Assembly: GCF_016584085.1 (NCBI RefSeq)
Contig: NZ_NRSJ01000016.1
Location: forward strand, 1-64,000
Direction: 5' to 3'
Origin: Halochromatium glycolicum
GTDB taxonomy: Bacteria > Pseudomonadota > Gammaproteobacteria > Chromatiales > Chromatiaceae
Length of the DNA: 64,000 nt
This document shows, piece by piece, positions 9,154 to 18,190 of this stretch; position 1 is the stretch's first letter, and every line of letters begins with the position of its first letter. Position numbers and translations under genes: made by a program. The notes below the pieces were generated by a model. The model had not been told where the DNA came from, did no database searches, and saw only the letters and a program-made list of their open reading frames with translations.

Positions 9154-10661
9154 AAACCGTACTCGCGTCTGGCGATCAGCGTGGCCCACTCGAGTGGGCT
9201 GAACGGCGCGGCCGCTAGCAGCCCGGCGATCAGGCAGAACGCGGCGGTGATCACCGGCGGCCAGAGCAGCGCACCCAGGGTCTCGAAGCGCGATTCGAAG
9301 CGGTGCTCGTTCGGCCAGGCGTCTGGCGGCGGCCGGAACCAGGCCTTATAGAGGATCGGCAGGAAGTAGCCAGCGTTCAACAACGTGCTCGCCGCGAGCA
9401 CCAGCAGGACCCAATGCTGACCCGCCTCGACCGCGCCGAGGCCGAGGTACCATTTGCTGACGAAGCCGGCGATCGGCGGGATGCCGATCATGCCAAGGGC
9501 GCCGACGGTGAAGGCGAGCGTCGTCCAGGGCATCCGACGGCCGACGCCATCCATCTGACTGACCTTGTGCACGCCGAGCGTCTCGGCGTAATTGCCGGCG
9601 CAGAAGAACAGGGTGATCTTCATGATGCCCTGATGCACCAGGTGCACCATGCCGCCAATGGTCGCCACTGGCCCGAGGATCGAGGCGCCGAGCGCGATGT
9701 AGGAGACCTGGCTCACGGTCGAATAGGCAAGGCGGGCCTTGAGCCCATCCTGGGTCAGGGCCTTCACCGAGCCATAGACGATGGTGAGCGAGGCCCAGAC
9801 CCCGAGGATGATCAACAGGCCGAGCTCGGCGGCGAAGTCGACGCCGTAGACATCATAGACCACGCGCACGATGCCGAAGGCACCGGCCTTGACCACGGCG
9901 ACCGCATGCAGCAAGGAGCTCACCGGTGCCGGCGCCACCATCGATTGCGGCAGCCAGCCATGCAGCGGCACCAGCGCCGCCTTCACCCCCAAGCCGAGCA
10001 GCAGCAGCAGGAAGATGGCGATGAGCTGCGGATGCAGCGTGCTCGCCATGTCGGACAGGACCCCGCCTTCGACGAAATCCACCGGCCCGGTCAGGGCGCG
10101 CAGCCAGACCGCCCCGACCAGCAGCGCCACCCCGCCGCCCATGGTGTAGGCGAGATAGATCTTGGCGCCGCGCGTCGCCTCCGGCGTGCCGCGATGCGCG
10201 ACCAGCGGATAGGTCGCCAGCGTCAGGATCTCGTAGAAGATCACGAAGGTGAGCAGGTTGCCCGCGAGCGCGATGCCGACGGTCGCCGAGACGCAGAGGC
10301 TGAAGAACCCGAAGAAGCGGCTGCGGTTCGGCGAGTGCTCGAGATAGCCAATCGCATAGACCGTGGTGACCAGCCAGAGCACCGACGAGAGGGTGACGAA
10401 CAGCACCGACAGCGCGTCGGCATGCAGCACCAGGTCGAGCCCTGGGGCGATGGTCAGGCGGCTCTCGAACACGCCGCCGAGAAAGACGCCCCAGATCAGC
10501 GTACCGACGAGCACCAGCTTGATGATGGCGCCAAACATATTGAGCACGCCGCGCAGCAGATGGCTCTCTTCCTTGACCAGGAAGATGAACGCGCCCGGCA
10601 GCATCGAGCTGAGCACGATGGCGCCGGGAAGCAGCGCGGTCCAGGACAGCATCTGGCTCAT
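9150..10661 (-). CDS. Mrp/Mbh-type antiporter subunit D-like (NuoL/M/N family, second copy)
   Basis: A 503-residue membrane protein with about 14 helices. It has LLLLGLGVKAALVPLHGWLP (pump Lys and the HGWLP motif), APAPVSSLLHAVAVVKAGAFG, and LAYSTVSQVSYIALG, all diagnostic of the NuoL/M/N/MrpD proton-translocating family. A Glu in the fifth-helix region (FVIFYEILTLATYPL) matches the conserved acidic residue of this family. The true start is the ATG at 10661, which overlaps the upstream stop by four bases. It is the middle of three paralogous antiporter-like subunits in tandem. Confidence 0.88.
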   Translation of the reverse strand: MSQMLSWTALLPGAIVLSSMLPGAFIFLVKEESHLLRGVLNMFGAIIKLVLVGTLIWGVFLGGVFESRLTIAPGLDLVLHADALSVLFVTLSSVLWLVTTVYAIGYLEHSPNRSRFFGFFSLCVSATVGIALAGNLLTFVIFYEILTLATYPLVAHRGTPEATRGAKIYLAYTMGGGVALLVGAVWLRALTGPVDFVEGGVLSDMASTLHPQLIAIFLLLLLGLGVKAALVPLHGWLPQSMVAPAPVSSLLHAVAVVKAGAFGIVRVVYDVYGVDFAAELGLLIILGVWASLTIVYGSVKALTQDGLKARLAYSTVSQVSYIALGASILGPVATIGGMVHLVHQGIMKITLFFCAGNYAETLGVHKVSQMDGVGRRMPWTTLAFTVGALGMIGIPPIAGFVSKWYLGLGAVEAGQHWVLLVLAASTLLNAGYFLPILYKAWFRPPPDAWPNEHRFESRFETLGALLWPPVITAAFCLIAGLLAAAPFSPLEWATLIARREYGL

Positions 10662-12103
10662 GCCGGTGCGGCTCCAAAGCCGAGAATGGCCCAGACCGGG
10701 CCGGCCGCAAGGCCGAGCAGGGCGACCGAGGCGAACGCGAGCAGCAGGGCCGGGATCTCGGAGCGGGCGTTGGTAACGAACTGCAATGGCGTCGGTTCGA
10801 GGCCGAAGGCGCGGCTCAGCACCCGAAAGACATAGGCCGCGGCGAGCAAGGTGCCAAGGACGGTCACCGGTAGCCACCACCATTGCCCGGTCTCGAACGC
10901 GCCGCGCATCAGCACCCATTTGCCGATGAAGCTGCCGCTCGGCGGCAGGCCGACCAGCGCCGAGCCGGCCAGCGCGATGCTGAAGGTGGTCGCCGGCATG
11001 CGCTGGGCGACGCCGCCGAGCTCGCTGATCCGGTCATGGCCGGCCTTCCGCTGCACCAGCCCGGCGGCGAGGAAGAAACCGGCCTTGGCAAAGCCATGCG
11101 TCAGCGCCATCAGCACGCAGGCCGCGAACAGATCGTCGCGCGCCGTGCCCGGCGGCAGGCTCGCCAGCAACGGAAAGAACAGGAACAGATAGCCGATCTG
11201 GGCGACCGTCGAGTAGGCCGCGAGCAGCTTCAGACGCTGCGCCCTCAGCGCGCGCCAGGAGCCCCAGAGCACGGCGCCGGCTCCGAGCAGGCCGAGCAGG
11301 GTGGCCGCACCAATATCGGCGATCGGCGCGAACAGCTCGGTCCACAGGCGCAGGATGAGATAAAACGACGCCTTCACCACCAACGCCGAGAGGGCCGCGC
11401 TGACCGGCGCCGGGGCGTTCGCGTGTGCCGGCGGCAGCCAGAAATGCAGCGGGAACAGCGCCGTCTTCAGCGCCAGGCCGCTGACCATCAACGCCAGCGC
11501 AGTCGCGGCGATCGGGGTCGGGCCGAGGCGCTCGCCGAGCAGGCCGATATCCAGGGTTCCGTAAGCGGTATAGAGCAGCGCGACGCCGAGCAGATAGGTC
11601 AGCGAACCGAGTAGCCCGACCAGGAGATAGCGCAGATTCGCCGCGATCGCCTCGCGCTTGCCTGTCAGCGCGCCGAGGGCGGCGGCACTCAAGCCGAGCA
11701 GCTCGAGCATTACATAGAGATTGAATAGATCGGCGGCGAGGAAGACGCCGTTGAGCGCGCTCCAGAGCAGCAGCCACAGCGGCCAGAAATGGCGCGCCTG
11801 CGCGCTGCCCGCGAAGTAGCTGCCAGCGTAGATGCTGATCGCCAGCGCGACCAGGCTGGCCATCGCCAGCAGCGCCGCCGACAGGCCATCGGCGCTGAGG
11901 CCGATGCCCAAGGGCACGCCCCAACCGCCGAGCACAGTACCCAGATCACCATGCAGCCAGACCAATAAGGTGATACCGAGGCCACTGAGGCTGGTGGCGA
12001 GCGCTGCAAGCGTGCCTACCAGCGCGGACCGGACCGGCAGCGCGGTCGCCAGCAGGCCGCCGAGCAGCGGCACCAGGACCGGCAGGATCAGCAGATCAGC
12101 CAT
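10658..12103 (-). CDS. mnhD: Mrp antiporter subunit D / MbhH-like (NuoL/M/N family, first copy)
   Basis: A 481-residue polytopic protein. It contains the acidic LFNLYVMLELLGLSA helix, LALKTALFPLHFWLPPAHANAP with the Lys and HFWLP signature, PVSAALSALVVKASFYLI, and LAAYSTVAQIGYLFL. It follows the MrpC/NuoK-like gene directly, the position MrpD and MbhH hold in known operons, so I assign it as the canonical D subunit. The start ATG overlaps the preceding stop by eight bases. Together with the C subunit it should form the membrane proton pathway coupled to Na+/K+ extrusion. Confidence 0.9.
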   Translation of the reverse strand: MADLLILPVLVPLLGGLLATALPVRSALVGTLAALATSLSGLGITLLVWLHGDLGTVLGGWGVPLGIGLSADGLSAALLAMASLVALAISIYAGSYFAGSAQARHFWPLWLLLWSALNGVFLAADLFNLYVMLELLGLSAAALGALTGKREAIAANLRYLLVGLLGSLTYLLGVALLYTAYGTLDIGLLGERLGPTPIAATALALMVSGLALKTALFPLHFWLPPAHANAPAPVSAALSALVVKASFYLILRLWTELFAPIADIGAATLLGLLGAGAVLWGSWRALRAQRLKLLAAYSTVAQIGYLFLFFPLLASLPPGTARDDLFAACVLMALTHGFAKAGFFLAAGLVQRKAGHDRISELGGVAQRMPATTFSIALAGSALVGLPPSGSFIGKWVLMRGAFETGQWWWLPVTVLGTLLAAAYVFRVLSRAFGLEPTPLQFVTNARSEIPALLLAFASVALLGLAAGPVWAILGFGAAPA

Positions 12104-12551
12104 GGGGCGTCTCTGGATGGAGCGTCTCTGGGGTGAGATCGGCTGGGGTGAGATCGGCTGGGGTGAGCTCGGTTGGGGTGCGCTCGGTTGGGGTGCGCTC
12201 GGTTGGGGTGCGAGGTGGAGGCGCTGCGGAGGACGCTGACGCGGACTCCGAGCGCCCCTCTGCATCAGCGGCTGACTCCTCGGCCTGCTCGAGCCGCCGA
12301 TGGAGCGCAAGCACGAGCGCGGTGGCGCTGACTGCGACGACGATCCCGGTGAGCACCAGTGCATGAGGCACAGGGTCCGGCGGCGCCGTGTCGCCGCGGT
12401 AGGCGATGGCGATGAAGACATGGAATACGCCGCCGCCGGCGATGTTGATCGCGATCAGCTTGCGCAGCAGCGCCTCGTGCACCAGCAGCGACCAGAGCCC
12501 GAGCGCAAACAGCAGGATGCCGGCGCCGCCATACAGGAATTGTGCGCTCAT
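12096..12551 (-). CDS. mnhC: Mrp antiporter subunit C (NuoK-like) with repeat-expanded tail
   Basis: A 151-residue protein. Residues 1-90 are a three-helix NuoK/MrpC domain (IAINIAGGGVFHVFIAIAYRG, then DPVPHALVLTGIVVAVSATALVLAL with the conserved H-A-L-V-L-T-G-I-V motif). Residues about 95-151 are an extra Pro/Thr/Glu-rich cytoplasmic tail in which the pentapeptide TPTER/TPADL repeats six times. It is encoded by the 15-bp tandem repeat listed separately. Typical MrpC proteins stop at about 115 residues. The gene overlaps both neighbours, so translation is coupled. Confidence 0.88.
   Translation of the reverse strand: MSAQFLYGGAGILLFALGLWSLLVHEALLRKLIAINIAGGGVFHVFIAIAYRGDTAPPDPVPHALVLTGIVVAVSATALVLALHRRLEQAEESAADAEGRSESASASSAAPPPRTPTERTPTERTPTELTPADLTPADLTPETLHPETPHG
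12130..12212. repeat. 15-bp in-frame tandem repeat in mnhC
   Basis: Five full units plus a partial sixth of GGGGTGAGATCGGCT and close variants, each exactly 15 bp and therefore five codons. Units 1-2 are identical, unit 3 differs at two positions, and units 4-5 are identical to each other. This pattern suggests recent slippage. The repeat encodes most of the C-terminal tail of the MrpC-like subunit. Confidence 0.9.
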
Positions 12552-13249
12552 CGCTGGACTGTTCTGCTTTGGCCCGTTCCGTTATGGGCTGTCCCGCTGC
12601 CCGGGCGGCCACCGACATAGGCGGCGGTCAGGGTCACGCCGATCGCGACTGTCGCCGCGCTCTCGATCAACAGGATCAGCCATTTCGCCTGCCCAGGCGG
12701 GTAGGTGAGAAAGCCGAAGCCGCTCGCCAGCAAGCCGCCGCCGACCACTGCGAACACCCCGGCGCCCAGGACCACCAGCCAGCGTTGGGCAGGCTCGCCC
12801 GGAAGTCCTGCCGACGGTTCGCCGGACAGGCGCAGGATGACACCGGCCGCGCCGAGCAGAGCGCCGGCCTGGAACGCGCCGCCCGGTGCATGACCTCCAA
12901 CCCAGAGCAGGTAGCCGCCAGCCAGGATCGCGAGCGGCACGATCCAGTCCACGAGCGCGGCGAGTGCCGGCCCGGAACGCTGATAGCCGGCCGGTGCCGG
13001 GCCCAGGGACCAGATCCCGAGCAGCGCTGCGAGCAGGACCGCGAGCTCGAGCAAGGTATCGTAGGCGCGGTAGTTGAGCAGGACCGCCGTCACTGGATTG
13101 CTCACCCCCGTCTCCTCGAGCCGCGCCGAGGCCAGCTCGGCTAGACGCGGCCCGGGCTCGAGCGCCAGCGTCGCATGCAACGCCCACAGCAGCAGTGCGG
13201 CGAGCAGCGCCAGCAGGATGCCCAGCAGCAACGCGAGATCACGCTTCAT
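12548..13249 (-). CDS. mnhB: Fused MbhE-MrpB-like antiporter subunit
   Basis: A 233-residue membrane protein in two halves. Residues 1-75 carry GVSNPVTAVLLNYRAYDTL, typical of MbhE/the MrpA C-terminal extension. Residues about 95-210 carry the MnhB domain (DWIVPLAILAGGYLLWVGGHAPGG, where H-x-P-G-G is the MrpB hallmark). In Mrp operons these parts are often the end of MrpA plus a separate MrpB; here they are one small protein. It overlaps mnhC by four bases and the DUF4040 gene by four bases. A hydrophilic C-terminal tail (GGRPGSGTAHNGTG) lacks known function. Confidence 0.85.
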   Translation of the reverse strand: MKRDLALLLGILLALLAALLLWALHATLALEPGPRLAELASARLEETGVSNPVTAVLLNYRAYDTLLELAVLLAALLGIWSLGPAPAGYQRSGPALAALVDWIVPLAILAGGYLLWVGGHAPGGAFQAGALLGAAGVILRLSGEPSAGLPGEPAQRWLVVLGAGVFAVVGGGLLASGFGFLTYPPGQAKWLILLIESAATVAIGVTLTAAYVGGRPGSGTAHNGTGQSRTVQR

Positions 13250-13527
13250 GCGCGCTTGTCTCCATCGCCCCCGGCGGCCTCGTCGCGGTGAGCGGCGCGC
13301 CGCGCCGCGGCCAGCATCAGCGCCCCACCCATGCCGGCGCCGATGGCCGCCTCCGCCAGCGCGATATCAGGCGCTCGCAGGCGCGCCCAGACCAGCGCCA
13401 GCCAGAGCCCAAAGGCGATGAACAGCATCACCGCGCGCCGCGGCTCGGGGCTGAGCACGGTGGCGAGTGCGAGCACGATCAGGGTGGCCAGCAGCACCAG
13501 GTCGAACAGCAACAGCAGCGTTGGCAT
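13246..13527 (-). CDS. DUF4040 / MbhD-like antiporter subunit
   Basis: A 93-residue, three-helix protein. It matches the DUF4040/MbhD domain (VMLFIAFGLWLALVWARLRAPDIALAEAAIGAG), which is part of MrpA in most Mrp systems and a separate subunit in Mbh-type membrane hydrogenases. The conserved APDIALAEAAIG motif is intact. It lies between mnhG and the MbhE-MrpB fusion, as in Mbh operons, and overlaps the downstream start by four bases. Confidence 0.82.
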   Translation of the reverse strand: MPTLLLLFDLVLLATLIVLALATVLSPEPRRAVMLFIAFGLWLALVWARLRAPDIALAEAAIGAGMGGALMLAAARRAAHRDEAAGGDGDKRA

Positions 13528-13542
13528 GCAGACGGCTCCCGG

Positions 13543-13857
13543 CTACAGGATGTCTTCGCCGTCGCCGCGCACGGCCCGTTTGGCGATCAGGTGGGCGCCG
13601 GTCGCGCCGGCGATCATGACCAGCACCCAGAGCAAGAGCATCTTGAGGGCGAAGAACAGGTCTGGTGCCTGTGGAAGCACGGCGAGCATGATCAAGCCGA
13701 GCCCGAGGTTGTCGGCCTTGGTGAGCGCATGCAGACGCGAATACAGATCCGGGAGCCGCAGCAGCCCGACGGTGCCGGCGATGAAGAACAGGGCGCCGCC
13801 GCAGGCGAGCAGCGTCGAGATCAGGTTCAGGATGAGCCCGAAGGTTGGCTGGTCCAT
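13543..13857 (-). CDS. mnhG: Mrp antiporter subunit G
   Basis: A 104-residue small membrane protein of the MnhG/PhaG family. The conserved segment GTVGLLRLPDLYSRLHALTKADNLG (quoted in part: GLLRLPDLYSRLHA) is the family signature, followed by two further helices. It is required for assembly or activity of Mrp-type Na+/H+ antiporters. It is separated from mnhF by 15 bases. Confidence 0.93.
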   Translation of the reverse strand: MDQPTFGLILNLISTLLACGGALFFIAGTVGLLRLPDLYSRLHALTKADNLGLGLIMLAVLPQAPDLFFALKMLLLWVLVMIAGATGAHLIAKRAVRGDGEDIL

Positions 13858-13872
13858 CGCGAAAGCCCCAGT

Positions 13873-14142
13873 TCAGCTTCGATCTTGACCGATTCGGCGT
13901 CGAGTAAAGGCCGCGACCGAGACCGCAGCGAGCAGAGCGAAGATCAGGCCGACATCGATCAAGGCGGGGATGCCGAGCGTCGCGGCGAGCAGCAGCAGGA
14001 CGGCGATGCCCGAGGTACCGAGCAGCTGAGCCGCCATCATTCGGTCCGCCGGCGAGGGGCCGATGATGACGCGCACGAGGCCGGCAGCCATGGTGATCAA
14101 CAGGACCAGCGCTATCGCCAGGAACGCAGTGGATGGGGTCAT
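13873..14142 (-). CDS. mnhF: Mrp antiporter subunit F
   Basis: An 89-residue protein with three helices. RVIIGPSPADRMMAAQLLG matches the conserved R-x-x-x-G-P-x-x-x-D-R motif of MnhF/MrpF, and ALIDVGLIFALLAAVSVAAF is the conserved last helix. It overlaps the mnhE stop by four bases (ATGA), so it is coupled to mnhE. Confidence 0.93.
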   Translation of the reverse strand: MTPSTAFLAIALVLLITMAAGLVRVIIGPSPADRMMAAQLLGTSGIAVLLLLAATLGIPALIDVGLIFALLAAVSVAAFTRRRIGQDRS

Positions 14143-14660
14143 CTTGGGCCCGATTCCAGTGAGTCGCCGAATAGGGCCGCGACGACCGCCTCCAAGCGGG
14201 CGAGGCCGGGCTCGAGGTCATCACGCGCATCCAACGCATGGATGTGGATCAAGCCGTCGCGCAGATCGGCGCTCAGGGTGCCAGGCAAGAGACTGATGGT
14301 ATCGAGGAACACGACCCGGGCCAGGGGATCGCCGAGGCGCGGGCGATAGGACTGGAACCCCGGATGAATCCGCACCCGCGGGCGCAGCACGCGGAGTGCC
14401 ACATCGAGACCACCGCGGATTGATTGGAGCAAGAAGAAGGGCGTGAAACGCACCAGGCCGAGCAGCCGCATCCCGGCGCGCCCGTCGCGACCGGTGTCGG
14501 GATGCAGCCGCAACGAGGCCCAGGTCGCGGACAGCACGGTCGGGGCCCCGATGATCCAGCTCGCTGGGCTGCCCCCGGCGAGCACCGCCCACAGCGCCGA
14601 GAACAGGCCCAAACGTCCGAGTGGGCCCATGAACCGGTGTAGTGATCGCGGTCGGATCAT
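14139..14660 (-). CDS. mnhE: Mrp antiporter subunit E
   Basis: A 173-residue protein with two N-terminal hydrophobic helices and a cytoplasmic C-terminal domain. The family core is visible: a Pro-rich FTPFFLLQSIRGGLDVALRVL segment, then the LLPGTLSADLRDGLIHIHALD motif, which corresponds to the conserved T-P-G-T...L-x-x-H-x-L-D of MrpE. It is the first antiporter gene of the run, 29 bases downstream of the DUF2333 gene, so the two may be cotranscribed. Confidence 0.9.
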   Translation of the reverse strand: MIRPRSLHRFMGPLGRLGLFSALWAVLAGGSPASWIIGAPTVLSATWASLRLHPDTGRDGRAGMRLLGLVRFTPFFLLQSIRGGLDVALRVLRPRVRIHPGFQSYRPRLGDPLARVVFLDTISLLPGTLSADLRDGLIHIHALDARDDLEPGLARLEAVVAALFGDSLESGPR

Positions 14661-14689
14661 TGGAACATCATCCGGGTAGCGGCTTTGGC

Positions 14690-15808
14690 TCAGCCGCGCT
14701 CCAGCAGCACGCGCAGATCGATGATCGCGGCATTCGTGCGCCCGAGATAGGACGCGAGCACCAGCGAGTGGTTCGCGAGCACGCCGAAGCCATGGCCGTT
14801 GAGCACCATCGGGCTGTACTTACGCACGACCGCTTGCTCGAGATCACGCAGGATCTGCTCCATCGAGATCTCGGCGTTCTTCTGCCGCAGGACCTGGGCA
14901 AAGTCGATCCGCACCGCCTTCATCATGTGCAGCAGCGCCCAGGCATAGCCGCGCGCCTCGTAGAAGACATCATCGATCTGGGTCCAGGGCGTCGCCTCGG
15001 CGGCCGTCGCCTCGGCCTCCGTGGCTTCGCCCGCGGCGTTGGACTGCTGGCCTTCGATCGCGGCGGTCAGCTCGGGGTCGCCGACACTGGCGGCAAGGCG
15101 CTGGCCATAGCTGCCCAGGCGTTTCTCGACCACCTCGAGGTAGGCGCGCAGGTTGTCGGCCCGAGCGTAGAAGCTCGCGCTATTGTCATTGCCCGAGACC
15201 AGGGCCTCGAGGAACTGCTCGAGGTTATCGACGCCGTCCACGTACATCTCCTCGGCCGAGGGCAGGAACCAGGCCTCGGAGTCGAAGTTGAAGTCGGAGT
15301 CGGCGCGCTGCAACAATGGACTTTCGATCGACTGCGACTGCGAACGGGTGAAATCGTTGCGCAGCGAGCGCACCGAGTCGCGCAGCTCGGTGAGGACGCC
15401 GAACTCCCAGTTCGGCATGTTATCCATCAGCACACCCGGCGGGAGCATGTCATTACGCAGATAACCGCCCGGCTTGTGCAGCATGGTTTTGGCGACGCGG
15501 ATCTGGGTCGCGACCACCGCCGTGCCCGGCACCTTCGACGCCGGCGCAGCGTCACCGGAGATCGCATCGCTGCCGATCATCTCGGCGAGGTTTTCTTTGA
15601 CCGAGAATGGCTTGGGCTGGACCGACCAAAACATGCCCAGGCCGCTGATGACCAGGACCAGGACGATCAGCCCCACCGGCCCGAGGCGGGCGATGTTGGC
15701 CTTCTTGTGCTTGCCGCTCGCGCTTGCGGCGCCAGCCTGCTCGGCCGCACCAGAGAGCGGCCGAGAGGCTTGCGGCTCCGCCTTTCCGGAACTCTGTTCT
15801 GCGCTCAT
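14690..15808 (-). CDS. DUF2333 family protein
   Basis: A 372-residue protein with a soluble, Ala/Ser-rich N-terminal part, one transmembrane helix (about residues 46-64, GPVGLIVLVLVISGLGMFW) and a large domain outside the membrane. Conserved-looking segments are YLRNDMLPPGVLMDNMPNWEFG and WALLHMMKAVRIDF. I recognise the DUF2333 family but no biochemical role is established. The start chosen is the ATG at 15808 (MSAEQSSGK); a 23-residue longer frame looks artificial. A Glu/Ala-rich patch with repeated EATEAEATAAEAT at about residues 279-291 is low-complexity. A weak hairpin (GCGGCT...AGCCGC) overlaps its 3' end. Confidence 0.8.
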   Translation of the reverse strand: MSAEQSSGKAEPQASRPLSGAAEQAGAASASGKHKKANIARLGPVGLIVLVLVISGLGMFWSVQPKPFSVKENLAEMIGSDAISGDAAPASKVPGTAVVATQIRVAKTMLHKPGGYLRNDMLPPGVLMDNMPNWEFGVLTELRDSVRSLRNDFTRSQSQSIESPLLQRADSDFNFDSEAWFLPSAEEMYVDGVDNLEQFLEALVSGNDNSASFYARADNLRAYLEVVEKRLGSYGQRLAASVGDPELTAAIEGQQSNAAGEATEAEATAAEATPWTQIDDVFYEARGYAWALLHMMKAVRIDFAQVLRQKNAEISMEQILRDLEQAVVRKYSPMVLNGHGFGVLANHSLVLASYLGRTNAAIIDLRVLLERG

Positions 15809-16148
15809 TTTTGAGATACCCAATAAACTGTTTGCAAGAGCATGTAAGAATACGCAGTCGATCGCGCGCTTGGCCATGCCATCGCGCAGCCGCGCCGGGC
15901 AGGATGCCTTGCGGTTGCATGCGTTGCAACGGTGACCGCACGGCCCTTGATCTTCGTCTCGACTGCGTCTTGATGACTGCCAGCGAAGTGGCAGCGCTCT
16001 ATATTAAAGCAACTTGGGTGCGGCCGCGGCGGCGCAATCCGGTCGGTGCGCCGTTCGCTCGACCGCGGGCCGAAAAAAGGGGGGCCGCAGCCCCCCGTCC
16101 AAACAGTCCGTTGGCCGGCCATTGAGGCCGGCGAGCGCACCTCGGTCG
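15809..16148. other. Spacer between fccB and the DUF2333 gene
   Basis: A 340-base stretch with no supported gene. It contains the 3' end signal of fccB (terminator at 16073-16096) and the presumed upstream region of the DUF2333 and antiporter genes. I could not identify a convincing promoter pair. Confidence 0.5.
16073..16096 (-). terminator. Rho-independent terminator of fccAB
   Basis: On the minus strand, GGGGGG (16096-16091), a six-base loop and CCCCCC (16084-16079) are followed by six T residues (16078-16073). It lies 53 bases downstream of the fccB stop codon. Confidence 0.85.
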
Positions 16149-17438
16149 TCAGCTGAAGATGTCGTGCACGATATTGTCGTACCAGCTGTAGGCATACTCG
16201 ACCTCACGCTTGAGCGCGAAATCGGGTGCATCGGCGGGAGTCAGTCCACCAGAGCCTTCGACGCCGGCGATGGTCGAGCCGTCTTCACTCAGACGATAGA
16301 CGGCAGCCACCGAGATGCCGTAGTCCTTGCCGATGATCGAGTAGCAGGTGTTCACATAAGCGGGGATGCCTGGCTCCTCGTCGTTCAGCAGCGCGATCAC
16401 GGCGGCGGCGGCGACCTTGCCCTGGCTGTTGGCCGAGTAACCTGACTTCGGCATCGCCGTCGCGATACAGGCATCGCCGATCACATGGATACCCTTGTGC
16501 AGGGTCGACTCGAAGGTCTTCTTATCGACCGGGCACCAGCCGCTGTCGTCGGTCAGACCGGCATCCTGGGCGATCTTGCCGGCCGCTTGCGGCGGGATCA
16601 CGTTGGCGACGTCGGCCTTGACCTCATCGAAGTTGGTGTAGAGCGTCATCGTCTCCGGATCGACCCGATTGACGCCGGCATCCGGGCCGGGCCGCCATTC
16701 GATCAGGCTGTCATCGGTGCCGAAGCCGTAGAGTCGCTCCCAGCCCTGGGTGAACAGGCCCTGCTTGGAGAACTTCTGCTTGTTGTCGAGGATGATTACC
16801 TTCGACTTCGGCTTCTCGTTCTGCAGATACATCGCGATCTGGCTGGCGCGCTCGTACGGCCCCGGCGGGCAGCGGAACGGATTCGGCGGTGCCGCGATCG
16901 CGACCACGCCGCCATCGTCCATCGCCTCGAGCTGACTGCGCAGGATCTTGGTCTGCTCGCCGGCCTTCCAGGCGTGCGGCATCGTCTTGGCCGTCTCCTC
17001 GCTGTAGCCCTCGATCTTGTCGTAGAGGATCGAGATGCCGGGCGCGACGATCGCGCGGTCGTAGGCGAAGGTCTCACCCCCTTCGGTCTTGACCTCGTTC
17101 TTCTCGGCATCGATGGCGGTCGCCTTGTCGTGCACGATATTGATGCCGCGCGCCTTGAGGCCGTCGTATCCGTGCTTGATCGCCTCGAGCTTCCGGGCGC
17201 CGCTGATCACCTCATTGCTCATGTAGCAGGTGTAATACTCCTTATTCGGCTCGATGAGGGTCACATCGATGCTGTCGTCGGCCATCTTGATGTACTTGGC
17301 CGCGGTGGCCCCGCCGGTGCCGCCGCCAACGACGACAACCTTCTTGGACTCGGCGCGTGCAATGTGCGGGAAGCCGACCGCGCTGACGGCAGCGATGGCG
17401 CCAGTCGCTTTGACGAATTCACGGCGATTGAGACTCAT
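16149..17438 (-). CDS. fccB: Flavocytochrome c sulfide dehydrogenase, flavoprotein subunit
   Basis: A 429-residue periplasmic flavoprotein that oxidises sulfide to sulfur or polysulfide and passes electrons to the FccA haems. The N-terminus has a Tat-type signal ([10 protein letters not shown]) ending in ARA at residue 29. [14 protein letters not shown] at residues 34-47 is the FAD-binding Rossmann loop. Cys71 in YYTCYMSN becomes mature residue 42, the position of covalent 8-alpha-S-cysteinyl-FAD in the Allochromatium enzyme. Cys190 ([10 protein letters not shown]) and Cys365 (VNTCYS) correspond to the redox disulfide. The stop-to-start gap from fccA is six bases, so the two are an operon ending at the terminator at 16073. 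Confidence 0.97.
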   Translation of the reverse strand: MSLNRREFVKATGAIAAVSAVGFPHIARAESKKVVVVGGGTGGATAAKYIKMADDSIDVTLIEPNKEYYTCYMSNEVISGARKLEAIKHGYDGLKARGINIVHDKATAIDAEKNEVKTEGGETFAYDRAIVAPGISILYDKIEGYSEETAKTMPHAWKAGEQTKILRSQLEAMDDGGVVAIAAPPNPFRCPPGPYERASQIAMYLQNEKPKSKVIILDNKQKFSKQGLFTQGWERLYGFGTDDSLIEWRPGPDAGVNRVDPETMTLYTNFDEVKADVANVIPPQAAGKIAQDAGLTDDSGWCPVDKKTFESTLHKGIHVIGDACIATAMPKSGYSANSQGKVAAAAVIALLNDEEPGIPAYVNTCYSIIGKDYGISVAAVYRLSEDGSTIAGVEGSGGLTPADAPDFALKREVEYAYSWYDNIVHDIFS

Positions 17439-17444
17439 GGGCGA

Positions 17445-18074
17445 TCACTCCTGCTTGTAGTCTTGCTGGCTGGCGTAATAGGCGTAGAGGGCGTCGAGCG
17501 ATTCCTCGCCGTGCTCCTCGAGCATCTGGTCGAGCTTTCGTCCCATCTTCTTCGGCAGCATTCGACGGTCGGCGCGGAAGTCGGCCATCGCGTTTTCGAG
17601 GTAAGGGGTCCATTGCCCGGCGAGGATGATGTAGTCCTCCACATCGACAAGTGCCTTGCCGCCCTCTTCGTGGCACTTCTCGCAGAAGCGGTCGTGCAGC
17701 TCCTCGCCGTCGGCGACCAACGACTCATCGTAGGACTGGTCAACGGGCTGGAACGCCTGCTCCTTCAGGTATTCACCCATCTGGATGAGCTCGTCCTCGC
17801 TATACCCGCGGGCGATCCGCCCCATGATCGTCGAATAGGTATCCCCCTCCTGAAAGGCGATCATCATGTCGACGAAGACCAGCGGGTCCATGCCGGCGAT
17901 GCTGGGCGAGGCTGGCCCGACGCTGTTGCCATGGGTGCCGTGGCAGCCTGCGCAAGTGTCGACGAGCATCTTGCCGGTCGCGATATCGGTTAGGTCTTCG
18001 GCACTGACGCCGTGCGACAGGCCGAGGGCGAGCGCCCCGCCTGCAAGTGCCGTGATTAGACGATGCTTGGCCAT
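17445..18074 (-). CDS. fccA: Flavocytochrome c sulfide dehydrogenase, dihaem cytochrome subunit
   Basis: A 209-residue periplasmic dihaem cytochrome c. The signal peptide ([17 protein letters not shown]...VSA) is cleaved near residue 25. Two CXXCH haem-attachment motifs are CAGCH (41-45) and CEKCH (131-135), one per c4-like half. It takes electrons from FccB and hands them to soluble cytochromes or high-potential carriers feeding the photosynthetic reaction centre. A strong Shine-Dalgarno (AAAGGAGGA) lies just upstream of the ATG, and fccB follows after six bases. Confidence 0.96.
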   Translation of the reverse strand: MAKHRLITALAGGALALGLSHGVSAEDLTDIATGKMLVDTCAGCHGTHGNSVGPASPSIAGMDPLVFVDMMIAFQEGDTYSTIMGRIARGYSEDELIQMGEYLKEQAFQPVDQSYDESLVADGEELHDRFCEKCHEEGGKALVDVEDYIILAGQWTPYLENAMADFRADRRMLPKKMGRKLDQMLEEHGEESLDALYAYYASQQDYKQE

Positions 18075-18128
18075 GCTTCCTCCTTTGGGAAATGTGCAAG
18101 GTGGGGTTTGGAGTCGATCTCCGTCCCG

Positions 18129-18171
18129 ATATGCCGGGACTCGGCCCTTAGTCCTCGGGTCCCGGGCATCC
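18129..18171. promoter_or_regulatory. Stem-loop between the ankyrin gene and fccA
   Basis: ATGCCGGGAC (from about 18129) pairs with GTCCCGGGCAT (ending about 18171) with a single-base bulge. Additional inner pairing may occur (CGG...CCT). There is no T-run, so it is not a classical terminator for either strand. It could be an mRNA stabiliser or processing element between the ankyrin gene upstream region and the highly expressed fccAB pair. Confidence 0.4.
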
Positions 18172-18190
18172 AGTCGGGGCGCGCCGGAGG

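Noticed and set aside
7267-14660. Respiratory complex I operon
   Set aside because: NuoL/M/N-like genes are present, but MrpE/F/G/B-like genes accompany them and no peripheral Nuo subunits occur.
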